Source: JANOBD01 sp031411495
GTDB lineage: Bacteria; Planctomycetota; Phycisphaerae; Tepidisphaerales; Tepidisphaeraceae
DNA: 64,000 nucleotides
NCBI GenBank assembly: GCA_031411495.1
Contig: JANOBD010000019.1
Location: 10,053-74,052, forward strand
Direction: 5' to 3'
Under the pieces are notes generated by a model, which was given only the letters and a program-made list of their open reading frames with translations, was not told where the DNA came from and ran no database searches. Of the stretch, positions 23,726 through 33,169 are shown one piece after another (position 1 is the first letter of the stretch; each line of letters starts with the position of its first letter). The translations under genes and the position numbers were made by a program.

Positions 23726-24059
23726 ATTTCTCGCTCCCGGTCACGGTCGAGGTGTCTGATCGATCTGTCAGAAAACAACAAACCCATTCAACTAACGGAC
23801 GAATCGCCCAATCATTGCGGAGGTGACTTGCGCAACAGGCTATGCAAAGTCGCGATAAAGCCAACTACAAAGACGTGCAAAACCTTCTAAGCCGTCGCGT
23901 GGTTCACAACGCGTCGAACCGGGCGTTGGGGGGGGGTTGCCCAAGCGCACATCGCCAAGGCACGGCTGCGCCGACCGATGCGTCGGAGTTGAATGAGATG
24001 CACGGGACTCACATGACGGCAAGTTTTTCGTATACTCCCGGACCCGATCGGGCCACCCT
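23726..24059. other. 334-base divergent intergenic region before lysA
   Basis: Holds no supported gene. TATACT at 24030-24035 could be a -10 box for lysA but its -35 is poor. A run of nine G at 23928-23936 is the longest homopolymer noticed in the window and is a likely place for sequencing error. Confidence 0.5.
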
Positions 24060-25331
24060 ATGGACTATTTCAACTACAAGAACGATGAGTTGTATTGTGA
24101 AGACATTCCCGCGCGCGAACTGGCCGCAAAGTTCGGCACGCCGCTGTATGTCTATTCGAAGGCGACGCTCCTGCGCCATTACCGACAGATCGCCGATGCC
24201 TTCGCGCCGGTGAAGCCGACGATCTGCTATTCGATCAAATCGCTCGGCAACCTTCACATTCTCAAGCTCCTTGCGGCCGAAGGTTGCGGCTTCGACGTGA
24301 CCAGCGCCGGCGAGCTGTACCGCGCGCTGCAGGCCGGCGGCGATCCGAAGAAGATCATCTTCGCCGGCGTGGGCAAGAGCGACGAAGAGATCGCCATGGG
24401 CCTCGAAGCCGGCATCGCCGCGTTCAACATCGAGAGCGAAGAAGAGCTCGAGAACATCGACCGCGTCGCCGGCTCACTCGGCAAGACCGCCATCGCCGCG
24501 ATCCGCATCAATCCCGATGTCGATCCGAAGACGCACGCCAAGACGACGACGGGCAAGAAGGAAACCAAGTTCGGCGTCGACATCGAACGCGCTGAACGCG
24601 TCTTCGACACCTACAACGGCAAGTTGAAAAACGTCCGCATCGGCGGCGTGCACATTCACATCGGTTCGCCGCTCATCGAGATCGAGCCGTACGTCATCGC
24701 CGTCAAGAAGATGGTCGACCTGATCGACCGTCTCACCGCGCGTGGCCACAAGATCGAGTGGTTCGACGTCGGCGGCGGCTTCGGCGTGAACTACCGCTCG
24801 CCGGACCAGGCCCAGCCCGTCACCGAACACGCGAAGCAGCTCCTGCCGCTGCTCATGAACAAGCCGTACAAGATCGCCTTCGAGCCCGGCCGGTACATCA
24901 GCGGCAACAGCGGCATCGTCCTGACGCGCGTGCTCTACCGGAAGCAAGGCGGCGAAAAGAAGTTCGTCATCGCGGATGTCGGCATGAACGACCTCATCCG
25001 CCCGACGCTCTACGAAGGCTACCACTACATCTGGCCGACGCACATCCCGACCACGCGGCGCGAAGATTACGTGCCGGACGGGGCCGAGAAGGTCGATGTC
25101 GTCGGCCCGATCTGCGAGAGCGGCGACTACCAGGCCAAGGACCGCATGCTCCCGGTGACGAAGCGCGGCGACCTGCTGGCGATCTACACCGCCGGCGCCT
25201 ACGGCTTCGCGATGAGCAGCAACTACAACAACCGCCCGCGTGCGGCCGAGGTGCTCGTCGATGGCGCGAACGCGACGCTGATCCGGAGAAGAGAGACGCT
25301 GGAAGACCTGGTGGCGGCGGAACGGGTGTGA
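24060..25331 (+). CDS. lysA: Diaminopimelate decarboxylase
   Basis: LysA performs the last step of lysine synthesis: PLP-dependent decarboxylation of meso-diaminopimelate. The 423-residue protein is a fold-type III enzyme with the PLP lysine in YSIKSLGN (Lys60), HIHIGSPL near 199-206, the glycine loop FDVGGGFGVNY near 236-246, EPGRYISGNSG near 280-290, and the active-site cysteine in CESGD (Cys352). YTAGAYGFAMSSNYN near 378-392 is typical. The start MDYFNYKNDELYCE matches family N-termini. No dap genes are adjacent, so the pathway is dispersed. Confidence 0.95.
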   Translation: MDYFNYKNDELYCEDIPARELAAKFGTPLYVYSKATLLRHYRQIADAFAPVKPTICYSIKSLGNLHILKLLAAEGCGFDVTSAGELYRALQAGGDPKKIIFAGVGKSDEEIAMGLEAGIAAFNIESEEELENIDRVAGSLGKTAIAAIRINPDVDPKTHAKTTTGKKETKFGVDIERAERVFDTYNGKLKNVRIGGVHIHIGSPLIEIEPYVIAVKKMVDLIDRLTARGHKIEWFDVGGGFGVNYRSPDQAQPVTEHAKQLLPLLMNKPYKIAFEPGRYISGNSGIVLTRVLYRKQGGEKKFVIADVGMNDLIRPTLYEGYHYIWPTHIPTTRREDYVPDGAEKVDVVGPICESGDYQAKDRMLPVTKRGDLLAIYTAGAYGFAMSSNYNNRPRAAEVLVDGANATLIRRRETLEDLVAAERV

Positions 25332-25723
25332 CGTAAGCCGCAGGAGAAACTCTCCCTGTCCCGAAGTAGGGGCGAGGGCGCAGAATTGCTTTGACCGAAG
25401 CGATTCCGCATGCGGCCCTACCCACATGATCCTTAGCGTTTTCTCGCCGCGTTCTCTTCAACTGTGGGGTTGTCTTTCGACTTCTTCCGCGCCTCAATCG
25501 GATAAATGCTGACAAGATTGCGACATGTGCCGTGACAAATTGACGCGGTAACTTCTTGTCGGCGGATTTCGCCTGTACCTAGGAAAACGTTTGCGTCGCC
25601 GTTTTTCTGCAAAAATCGACTTGCCAACCCTTCCTTCCGATGTACGATTTTGTCGGTTGCGGTGCGCCCTCCGTAACCGGCGGAAAACCTCATTTCGGGC
25701 AGTCTAATTTTTGGAGGGAGAGA
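25332..25723. other. 392-base intergenic region upstream of the PEP-CTERM gene
   Basis: No supported gene. A 99-residue minus-strand frame (25433-25732) overlaps the PEP-CTERM ribosome binding site and has no recognisable features. A plausible promoter for the PEP-CTERM gene is TTGCCA (25621-25626) with TACGAT (25643-25648), spacer 16. A small GGAGA/TCTCC hairpin follows lysA at 25343-25355. Confidence 0.5.
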
Positions 25724-26389
25724 ATGCTTCACGCACTTAAGTTCGCTTCACTCGCGGTCGTCGCGCTGGCGGTACATGCCTCGGCACAATCGCACACGTT
25801 CACGTTCGAAGACGGCACCGACCAGGGCTGGGGAACCGGCTTCGGCAACGACGCGTCCGCGTCCTTCCCGATCGCCACCATCGCCGGCAGCAAGCGGATG
25901 GGCATCACCCAGACTTCGGCTTTTCAGGAAGCCGGACGCGAAGCGTCCAACCCTGCCGATCCGTTCTTCATCGCCATGCTCGCCGCCTCCGCCAACGAAG
26001 CCGGCTACGAGCTGAGCTATGACTGGTACGTCGACACCGCCCTCACCCCTGGCGCCAACGGCAACTTCCTCCAGCTCGCCACCTACGTGAACAGCGGCAG
26101 CGGCTACTACGCCCAGGACTTCCCCGGCACCGGCAAGGATGTCGAACTCAACGGCACCCAGCTCGCCAGCGGCCAGGTCTTCTCCGGCACCGTCACCGAA
26201 ACCTTCGCCGCCAAGGGATTCAACATCCCGCTCGGCGAAACGTTCTTCCGCATCGGGCTCATCGCCAACGGCGACGGCTCTCCGGTCATCTACTTCGACA
26301 ATATCAGCGTCCGGCCGATCGTTCCGGAACCTGCTTCCCTGAGCGCGCTCGCGACCGGCGGACTGCTGCTCCGTCGTCGCCGCGCCTGA
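25724..26389 (+). CDS. PEP-CTERM sorting-domain secreted protein
   Basis: A 221-residue exported protein: signal peptide MLHALKFASLAVVALAVHASAQ, a beta-rich body with FTFEDGTDQGWGTGFG near its start, and a C-terminal sorting tail made of VPEP, a hydrophobic stretch and RRRR. PEP-CTERM tails are cut by an exosortase and are linked to exopolysaccharide-producing bacteria. ATG 25724 is fixed by GGAGGGAG at 25712-25719. The body looks like a carbohydrate-binding or adhesive beta-sandwich but carries no named family signature. A strong terminator follows. Confidence 0.88.
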   Translation: MLHALKFASLAVVALAVHASAQSHTFTFEDGTDQGWGTGFGNDASASFPIATIAGSKRMGITQTSAFQEAGREASNPADPFFIAMLAASANEAGYELSYDWYVDTALTPGANGNFLQLATYVNSGSGYYAQDFPGTGKDVELNGTQLASGQVFSGTVTETFAAKGFNIPLGETFFRIGLIANGDGSPVIYFDNISVRPIVPEPASLSALATGGLLLRRRRA

Positions 26390-26423
26390 TCGTGCGCCGA
26401 CCTCACGCTTTACAGACCGAATT

Positions 26424-26460
26424 GAGACGAGGTGCATCATCCGATGCACCTCGTCTCTCG
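26424..26460 (+). terminator. Perfect 14-bp hairpin after the PEP-CTERM gene
   Basis: GAGACGAGGTGCAT at 26424-26437 pairs perfectly with 26444-26457 around a six-base loop. The following bases (TCGTTCTGTC) are only weakly T-rich. It lies 35 bases after the stop codon. Confidence 0.75.
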
Positions 26461-26496
26461 TTCTGTCAGAACCAGCCCGTCGGCAGGCGTCCTCAG

Positions 26497-27147
26497 TTAC
26501 GCGCCCGCGATCATGGGCGTGCGCGACCCGAACGTCGGACGCGAGAGTTGATCGAGCATCCAGCCCGCCACGTCCGCGCGGGAAATCTTCGCGAACAAGC
26601 CATATCGATCCAAAAGGTTCACACGCCCGCTGCGCTTGCCGTTGGACAGCGTGACGGGACGGACCGCCAGCCAATCGAGCGAAGATTGCCTGAGCACGGC
26701 CTCCATCTTCTCGAGATCCGCGTAGGCGACGCCGACGTTGCTGTGATCGAACATCCATCGCAGCACGCCACTCATGGTCGCGCGTGAGTCGCCGACGCCG
26801 GCAGCGCTGACGAGGATCAGCCGGGCAGGCTCGCGCGGCAGCACGTCGACGAGCAACTGCGCGAAGCGGGACGTCAGGTCGATCGGCGAAGTCACCGCCG
26901 ACCACGGGTTGTTCGGATTCCTTCGCCGCAGTCCGATCGCGCTCAAGACGACATCCGCGCCATGAACGGCCTTCGCGACTGCCTCGCGATCGAGCAGGTC
27001 ATCGATCACCATCGCATCCGCGCCGGCCGGGACGCGATGAGCGGATGAGGATCGTACCACCGCGCGGACGTGGTGATTCGCCTCGACCGCCTGCTGGGTA
27101 AGTTCGCGGCCAACGCCGCCGGTGGCGCCGAAAACGGTCAGGTTCAT
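26497..27147 (-). CDS. NAD(P)-binding SDR/NmrA-like protein
   Basis: A 216-residue Rossmann-fold protein starting MNLTVFGATGGVGRELTQQ; GATGGVG at 7-13 binds the dinucleotide. ADVVLSAIG near 63-71 and RLILVSAAGVG near 103-113 are typical of atypical short-chain dehydrogenases. DLEKMEAVLRQSSLDWLAVRP follows, as in NAD(P)H-binding (PF13460) proteins. The catalytic YxxxK is not obvious, so it may be a redox sensor or epimerase-like protein. ATG 27147 is preferred; the frame to 27456 adds unrelated Arg-rich sequence. Divergent from the CE15 gene. Confidence 0.85.
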   Translation of the reverse strand: MNLTVFGATGGVGRELTQQAVEANHHVRAVVRSSSAHRVPAGADAMVIDDLLDREAVAKAVHGADVVLSAIGLRRRNPNNPWSAVTSPIDLTSRFAQLLVDVLPREPARLILVSAAGVGDSRATMSGVLRWMFDHSNVGVAYADLEKMEAVLRQSSLDWLAVRPVTLSNGKRSGRVNLLDRYGLFAKISRADVAGWMLDQLSRPTFGSRTPMIAGA

Positions 27148-27264
27148 GGGTACTCCTCGACAGGATATGCGGCGTGAGTAGAGGTTGTCCGCCAGCGACA
27201 GTCCAGCGCACGGCGCCTGTCGTGCCAATCGCAGTTCGCACATTTGCCCCGCTCGGCCGATGCC

Positions 27265-27285
27265 GTCAATATGGTTGACACAACC
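27265..27285. promoter_or_regulatory. Two overlapping short palindromes upstream of the CE15-like gene
   Basis: GTCAA-TATGG-TTGAC (27265-27279) overlaps GGTTG-ACA-CAACC (27273-27285). They lie 20-40 bases before the CE15-like start, in the divergent gap with the SDR gene, where an operator for substrate-dependent control would be expected. No regulator gene is adjacent. Confidence 0.35.
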
Positions 27286-27305
27286 GTTTACCTTCGGAGG
27301 TGCTT

Positions 27306-28541
27306 GTGGTGTCCGCTTCGCTCTTTTGGATCGTGATGCTCTTTGCCGGCGTCGCCGTGGTGAGCGGCCAATCGTTGCCCGGCGTCGCAGAGCTTCCGCA
27401 CGAGGCAAAGCTGCGCGACCCGCTGACGTTTCGCGACGGGAGCCGCGTCGCTTCAAAAATCGATTGGGATCGCCGCCGTGCCGAGCTGAAACAGCTCTTC
27501 CAGCACTACGAGTACGGCACGCTTCCGCCGACGCCGGAGTCGATCGTCATCAGCGCCGGCGAGGTTGCATCGGATGAAACGCTGAACGCGCGGGTGCAGC
27601 CAATCAAGGTGACGATGACGCACCGCGACCGTACGCTCGTGCTGGAGATCCGGCTCATCCTGCCGAACCAGAAGAAGGCGACATACCCGGTCCTGGTTCG
27701 CGGCACCTTCGGCCGACCGGGCGGCGCAACGTCGCGACCCGCGGGCGCGCCGACGTCGCTTCCGGCGGGCATGATGTCGCCGACCGACAACATCAGGATG
27801 ATCACGTCGCGCGGCTACGCCATCGCCGAGTTTCCGCTGGCGCAGATCGCGCTCGACAACAGGGACCACGCCCGCGAAGGGGGCGTCTACGCGCTCTTCC
27901 CCGAGAGCGATGCGGGCACGCTCATGGCATGGGCGTGGGGGTTCTCGCGGGCGATTGATGCGCTGCACGCGATTCCCTCCATCGATACGGGCAAAGTCAT
28001 CGTGACCGGCCACTCGCGCTGGGGAAAGGCCGCACTTCTCGCCGGCGCCTTCGATGACCGAATCGCCCTGACCGCGCCGAGCCACAGCGGCGCGGGCGGC
28101 ACGGCGCCATATCGCTTCCTTTTCAAAACGGAGGGCAAAGATTCCGAGGCGTTGCACAACATCGTCGGCGCGTTCCCGTACTGGTTCAAATCCGATTTCG
28201 ACCAGTTCGTCGACCACGTCGACCAGTTGCCGTTCGACCAGCACGAACTTCGCGCCCTGGTGGCGCCGCGCGGGCAGGTGAGCACCGAGGGCACGCTGGA
28301 CTCGTGGGTGAATCCAGAGGGCTCGCAGCTCACCTTCGAGGCCGCGCAGCGGGTGTACGAATTCCTCGGCACGACCGACAACCTCGGCATCCGCTATCGA
28401 CCCGTCGGCCACATCCCCAACGACGGCGACGTGCTCGACTTCGCCGATCATCTGTTTTTTGAAAAGCCGCTGCCGGATGCGTTCGACGAGCGGCCCTACC
28501 CGAATCACGACACCCAGATCGAGGTCGGGCCGGCGAAATGA
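27306..28541 (+). CDS. Glucuronoyl esterase-like (CE15) secreted hydrolase
   Basis: A 411-residue exported alpha/beta hydrolase. The nucleophile elbow GHSRWGKAALLAGAFDDRI near 233-251 puts the catalytic Ser near 236 and matches CE15 glucuronoyl esterases, which break ester bonds between lignin and xylan glucuronic acid. The catalytic His lies in YRPVGHIPNDGDVLDFADH near 364-380. The mature part starts after a signal helix. A GATSRPAG linker sits near 140. GGAGG at 27296-27300 points to GTG 27306 or GTG 27309 as start. First gene of a three-gene plus-strand polysaccharide cluster. Confidence 0.85.
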   Translation: MVSASLFWIVMLFAGVAVVSGQSLPGVAELPHEAKLRDPLTFRDGSRVASKIDWDRRRAELKQLFQHYEYGTLPPTPESIVISAGEVASDETLNARVQPIKVTMTHRDRTLVLEIRLILPNQKKATYPVLVRGTFGRPGGATSRPAGAPTSLPAGMMSPTDNIRMITSRGYAIAEFPLAQIALDNRDHAREGGVYALFPESDAGTLMAWAWGFSRAIDALHAIPSIDTGKVIVTGHSRWGKAALLAGAFDDRIALTAPSHSGAGGTAPYRFLFKTEGKDSEALHNIVGAFPYWFKSDFDQFVDHVDQLPFDQHELRALVAPRGQVSTEGTLDSWVNPEGSQLTFEAAQRVYEFLGTTDNLGIRYRPVGHIPNDGDVLDFADHLFFEKPLPDAFDERPYPNHDTQIEVGPAK

Positions 28542-28628
28542 TCAACGACGCCGGCGGGCTATGCTCGCCGGTCGCGGTTGGCCGCGCGCCCGCAGCGGCG
28601 TAGGCTGCAGCCCGCGGAGGAACGGTTG

Positions 28629-31600
28629 ATGCGCCTCGTTTCGACACTGCTGACTTTGGGTCTCCTTTCCTTCATGGCCAGGAGCGATGCCGCGCCGAAC
28701 TTCGCCGACACGATCGCGCGGCCGCTGCGCTACCAGCCGCGCGGCACCGACTTCGTCGCGATCGATGGAAAGGAGACGTTCAACCGCCCGCTCTACGGCT
28801 CGGGCACGCCCTTCCGCGTCGACGCCGGCGACAAGCCCGAGTTCTCGCTCTTCCTTCCCGGCCGCGGCGGCGTGCTGCGCCTCGGCGTGAAACGCGGCGA
28901 CCGCGCGATCTGGCTCATCGACGCACAGTCCGTCGAGGCGCGCTACCGCCCCGGATCGATGCTCTACACGATCGAAGACCCGATCCTCGGCGACGGCGAA
29001 CTGCGCGTCACCGTGATGGCATCGTTCGTCGACGAAGCGCTGCTCGCCAAGGTCGAATTGCGCAGCAATGTTGAAGCCGTCGAACTGATCGCGGCCTTCG
29101 GCGGCGCGAACGGCGACAGAGGATCTCGCAACGGCGACATCGGCACCGAGAAACTTCCCGTCCGCGAGTTCTTCCAACTCAAGCCGGAACACTGCAAGGA
29201 CAATCGATTCGACCTCGCCGCGCGCGGCTTCGCCCTGACATCCAAAGCGTCAGTGCTCATCGGTCGATCGCAGCCGCCGATGACCTGGTCGATCGCTGAT
29301 GCGGCTAAGTGGTCCTCGCCTGTCGACCTGCTCGGCTCGAAGCAGACGGACACGCCGGTGATCGTCGGCCGCGCCCCGCTTGCGCCGGGCGAGCCGATCT
29401 TCCTTCGCATCGATCGACGCCCGCTCCCCAGCACGCAGCCGGGCGCGACTCAGCCCGCGCCCATCGCCGATTCAGACCTGGATGCCGATTTCGCCGAATC
29501 GGAACTGCTCCGCGGGCAGATCGCGGATCGCGTGAAAGTCGACACGCCCGATCCTTTTATCAACGCAGCCGTGAGCGCGGTGAATGTCGCGGCCGAGGGA
29601 ACCTGGGATTCGAAGGAGCGCGCGGTGATGCACGGCGCGGTGGCGTGGCGCGTGAAACTGCTCGGCTGGCGCGGGCCGTACTGGCTGGATGCGCTGGGCG
29701 TTCACGATCGACTGCCGATGCATCTGGACCAGTGGTTCGAAAAGCAGAACGTCGATCCGATTCCGAATGGGCTTCCGGCTCCCGAAGCGAGCGCGAACCA
29801 TTCGCGCAACGAGACCGCCCTACATTCCAACGGCAACCTCACCGACAACCACTACGACATGAATCTCGTGGCGATCGATGCGTTCTTCCGCCACGTGCTC
29901 TGGACCGGCGACAAGGAGTACGCCAAGAAGTGCTGGCCAGTGATCGAGCGACACCTCGCGTGGGAGCGACGGCTCTTCCGCCGCGAGTTCGGTCCGGAGA
30001 AACTTCCGCTTTACGAAGGATACGCCTGCATCTGGGCGAGCGATGATTTGAGCTACAACGGCGGCGGCGCGGCGCATTCATCGGCCTATAACGCGTTTCA
30101 CAACCGGATGGCCGCGCGTGTCGCGAAATGGATCGGCCGCGATCCGGCTCCGTACGTCAGAGAAGCGGATGCGATCGAACGCGCGATGCGGGAACTTTTG
30201 TGGCTCAAAGAGGGACACTACGCCGAGTCGAAAGATTACCTCGGCGAGCAACTCGTGCATCCCGACGCGGCCGCGTGGAGCGTGTATCACGTGATCGACT
30301 CGCAGATCACGACCCCCGCCGAAGCCTGGCAACTCGCCGACTACGCGGCGACCGCGCTGCCGCGCTTTCCGATCGAGGGTGAGAACGTTCCGCCCGGCAC
30401 ATTTCAGATCGCCAGCAGCGACTGGTTTCCATACCAGTGGTCGACCAACAACGTCGTAATGGCCGAGAGCGCGCACACGGCGCTGGCGATGTTCCAGGCC
30501 AATCGCTCGACCGACGCGTTCGCGCTGCTCAAGGGATGCATCCTGGACAGCATGTACATGGGCCAATGCCCGGGCAATGTCGGGATGACCACGCCGCTCG
30601 ACATGGCGCGCGGCGAAAGCCAGCGCGATTTCGCGGATGGATGTGGCGCGCTCTCGCGCGCGATCGTCGAAGGGCTCTTCGGCATCGAGCCGGATGCGAT
30701 CGACGGCGGACTCACGCTCTCGCCTCGCTTTCCGAGGAATTGGAAGCACGCCTCGATTCATCATCCCGACCTCGACTTCACGTATGCAAGCGAAGACAAC
30801 GTCGACCGCTACTCCATCGATTCGCGATTTTCGAAAGCCGACACCGTCCACTTGATCGTTCCGGCGAAGCGAGATCGGATCGAACAGGTCACAGTCGGAA
30901 ATCGATCAGTCAACACCTTCAGCGTGACCAATTCCCCGTCCGGGCCGCAGGCGATTATTGAGTTGCCCTCGAGCCACTCCGTCCAACACATCCAAATTCA
31001 CTGGGCGGGCAATCCCATCGCCCCACCCGCAATGCCGGCGAAGCCCGTCCGTTTGCCCGCGACGTCGCAGGCGCTGGCGATCGACTGGAACGTTCCGTTT
31101 CCGGCCGATACGAAGCTCGATGTCGTTGATCTGTCGAAGCAGTTCAACGCATCCGTCACCGCGATCTTCCGCAACCAGTATCTCTCGCCGCGCTCTCCGT
31201 TTGCATCGCTCGCCGTCCCGAAGCAAGGTATTGGCAGCTGGTGCAAACCTGCGACGAAGTTTGACGTGGATGACACAGGGCTGCGCGAACTGTCGGCCAA
31301 AGGGGAGGGAATCATCACCCTGCCCAACGGCATCCGCTTCGCCACGCCTTCCGAGCCGCAGTCGAAGAACACCGTCTTCGTCTCGCAATGGGATAACTAT
31401 CCGAAGTCGATTGACGTTCCGCTCCAGGGTTTCGCCTCTCGCGCGTACTTCCTGATGGCCGGCTCGACGAACTCGATGCAGTCGCACTTTGACAACGGCG
31501 AGATCGTCGTCACCTATGCGGACGATTCGACGGCACGTCTCGCCTTGCGGAATCCCGAAACGTGGTGGCCGATCGATCAGGACTACGCGATCGACGACTT

Positions 31601-31853
31601 TGCGTTTCGGTACGATGGCGCCGTTCCGCCGCGAATCGATTTGAAGACCGGCAACATTCGCATTCAGACACTCACGCAGGCCAGGGGCAAGGGGCGAGTC
31701 ATCGAAGGCGGCGCGGCGACGGTTCTCGACCTTTCGCTCGATCCGACCAGGCGGCTCAAGTCGCTCACCGTTGAGGCAAAGGCCAATGAGGTGGTGATCG
31801 GCTTGATGGGAATCACCCTCATGCGGCCCGATGACTTGCCGCCGCCCCCGTAG
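28629..31853 (+). CDS. DUF4450 family secreted protein, likely glycosidase
   Basis: A 1074-residue exported protein with signal peptide MRLVSTLLTLGLLSFMARS. The N-terminal DUF4450 block shows RPLRYQPRGTDFVAIDGKE and FRVDAGDKPEFSLFLPGRGG near 30-78. The middle (about 310-720) is an alpha-helical six-hairpin-like region with WLDALGVHDRLP, NLTDNHYDMNLVAIDAFF and WFPYQWSTNN, the arrangement seen in (alpha/alpha)6-barrel glycosidases. A beta-rich C-terminal region follows. An STQPGATQPAP linker lies near 278. The start at ATG 28629 has GGAGG at 28616-28620. Its place between CE15-like and CE7-like genes argues for action on a decorated plant polysaccharide; the substrate is inferred. Confidence 0.82.
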   Translation: MRLVSTLLTLGLLSFMARSDAAPNFADTIARPLRYQPRGTDFVAIDGKETFNRPLYGSGTPFRVDAGDKPEFSLFLPGRGGVLRLGVKRGDRAIWLIDAQSVEARYRPGSMLYTIEDPILGDGELRVTVMASFVDEALLAKVELRSNVEAVELIAAFGGANGDRGSRNGDIGTEKLPVREFFQLKPEHCKDNRFDLAARGFALTSKASVLIGRSQPPMTWSIADAAKWSSPVDLLGSKQTDTPVIVGRAPLAPGEPIFLRIDRRPLPSTQPGATQPAPIADSDLDADFAESELLRGQIADRVKVDTPDPFINAAVSAVNVAAEGTWDSKERAVMHGAVAWRVKLLGWRGPYWLDALGVHDRLPMHLDQWFEKQNVDPIPNGLPAPEASANHSRNETALHSNGNLTDNHYDMNLVAIDAFFRHVLWTGDKEYAKKCWPVIERHLAWERRLFRREFGPEKLPLYEGYACIWASDDLSYNGGGAAHSSAYNAFHNRMAARVAKWIGRDPAPYVREADAIERAMRELLWLKEGHYAESKDYLGEQLVHPDAAAWSVYHVIDSQITTPAEAWQLADYAATALPRFPIEGENVPPGTFQIASSDWFPYQWSTNNVVMAESAHTALAMFQANRSTDAFALLKGCILDSMYMGQCPGNVGMTTPLDMARGESQRDFADGCGALSRAIVEGLFGIEPDAIDGGLTLSPRFPRNWKHASIHHPDLDFTYASEDNVDRYSIDSRFSKADTVHLIVPAKRDRIEQVTVGNRSVNTFSVTNSPSGPQAIIELPSSHSVQHIQIHWAGNPIAPPAMPAKPVRLPATSQALAIDWNVPFPADTKLDVVDLSKQFNASVTAIFRNQYLSPRSPFASLAVPKQGIGSWCKPATKFDVDDTGLRELSAKGEGIITLPNGIRFATPSEPQSKNTVFVSQWDNYPKSIDVPLQGFASRAYFLMAGSTNSMQSHFDNGEIVVTYADDSTARLALRNPETWWPIDQDYAIDDFAFRYDGAVPPRIDLKTGNIRIQTLTQARGKGRVIEGGAATVLDLSLDPTRRLKSLTVEAKANEVVIGLMGITLMRPDDLPPPP

Positions 31854-31870
31854 CCGCTCACAATGCCTCT

Positions 31871-33169
31871 ATGCACATGAAATCGATCCGTTTCGCGGCG
31901 ATGGCGGTGGGCGTCCTTTCCCTTTTTGCTCGCGCCGCGATCGATGTTTCGGCCGAGAAAGTGGGCGGCGTCTACGAGATCAATGAGCCGATCCGCTTCA
32001 CCATTCGCGACACCGACGGCAAGCCGTTCACCGGCCACTACGAGTTCAAAGCCGGGCAGATCAAGAAACTCGCCGAAGGCGACCTCAACAGTGATGGCGG
32101 CTCGACGCTCACCATCGCCACGCAGCTCGACGCGCCCGGCGCCGTCCTGCTCGACATGAAGTTCAAGCTCAGCGACGGATCAGAGAAACACGTGCTCAAA
32201 GGCGCCGTCGTCGCGCCGGACAGGATTCAGGCCACCGGCCCGGCGCCGGACGATTTTGATACGTTCTGGAAATCGAAAATCGACGAGCTGAATTCGGTCC
32301 CGATGAACGCACAGCCTCAAGCCGCGCCGGCGACCACACAACCGACGGACCCGCCCAAGCCTGTCGACTACTTCAAGATCACGCTCGACAACATCCGCGG
32401 CACAAAAATCCATGGCCAGCTCGCCAGGCCACAGGCTGGCGAGAAGTTCCCGGCGTTGCTGATCGTCCAGTGGGCGGGCGTCTATCCGCTCGACAAGGCG
32501 TGGGTTACCGATCGCGCCAAGGAAGGCTGGCTCACGCTCAACATCAATCCGCACGATCTCCCGATCGATCAGCCCGCCGACTTTTACAAACAGCAGTACG
32601 ACGGCCCGCTGAAGGACTACTGGGCCATCCACAATGACGATCGCGATGCTTCGTACTTTTTGCGGATGTACCTCTCCTGCTACCGGGCGGCCGATTATCT
32701 CGCCTCGCGCCCGGATTGGGACGGCAAGACACTCGTGGTGATGGGCACGAGCCAGGGCGGCCTGCAGACGCTGATGATTGCCGGGCTGCACCCGAAGATC
32801 ACCGGCGCGATCGCCAACGTGCCAGCGGGCTGCGATTTCCTTGGTGAGGACGTCGGCCGCAAGGCCGGCTGGCCACAGTGGGTCACGCACGCGCAGGGGA
32901 AGGATCTCAACAAGGTCCGTGAGACCTCGCGTTACTACGACGTCGTCAACTTCGCGGCGCGGATCAAGTGCCCGACCTTCATCGCGCTAGGCCTGATCGA
33001 CCAGGTCTGCCCCGCCGCCGGCGTCATCGCGGCGGCGAATCAGATCACCTCGAAGAAGGAGGTACTGATCATGCCCGAATCGGATCACCAGGGAGGCAAC
33101 AACTCGCAGCAGGTCTTCTACGACACATGCTACGGCAAGTGGCTGCCGTCGCTACGCGCGGCAAATTGA
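31871..33169 (+). CDS. Acetyl-xylan esterase-like (CE7/AXE1) secreted hydrolase
   Basis: The 432-residue exported protein has a signal peptide (about 1-28), a beta-rich N-terminal domain (30-115), a PATTQPTDP linker near 150, and an alpha/beta hydrolase domain. The nucleophile is the Ser of MGTSQGGLQ near 294; the Asp is in GLIDQVCP near 377; the His is in SDHQGGN near 406. This order and spacing fit CE7 deacetylases, which remove acetyl groups from xylan or oligosaccharides. It begins 17 bases after the DUF4450 stop, so the three genes likely form one transcript. ATG 31871 or 31877. Confidence 0.87.
   Translation: MHMKSIRFAAMAVGVLSLFARAAIDVSAEKVGGVYEINEPIRFTIRDTDGKPFTGHYEFKAGQIKKLAEGDLNSDGGSTLTIATQLDAPGAVLLDMKFKLSDGSEKHVLKGAVVAPDRIQATGPAPDDFDTFWKSKIDELNSVPMNAQPQAAPATTQPTDPPKPVDYFKITLDNIRGTKIHGQLARPQAGEKFPALLIVQWAGVYPLDKAWVTDRAKEGWLTLNINPHDLPIDQPADFYKQQYDGPLKDYWAIHNDDRDASYFLRMYLSCYRAADYLASRPDWDGKTLVVMGTSQGGLQTLMIAGLHPKITGAIANVPAGCDFLGEDVGRKAGWPQWVTHAQGKDLNKVRETSRYYDVVNFAARIKCPTFIALGLIDQVCPAAGVIAAANQITSKKEVLIMPESDHQGGNNSQQVFYDTCYGKWLPSLRAAN

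Noticed and set aside
25433..25732. Minus-strand frame of 99 residues upstream of the PEP-CTERM gene
   Set aside because: Runs through the PEP-CTERM ribosome binding site and start; no features of a known family.
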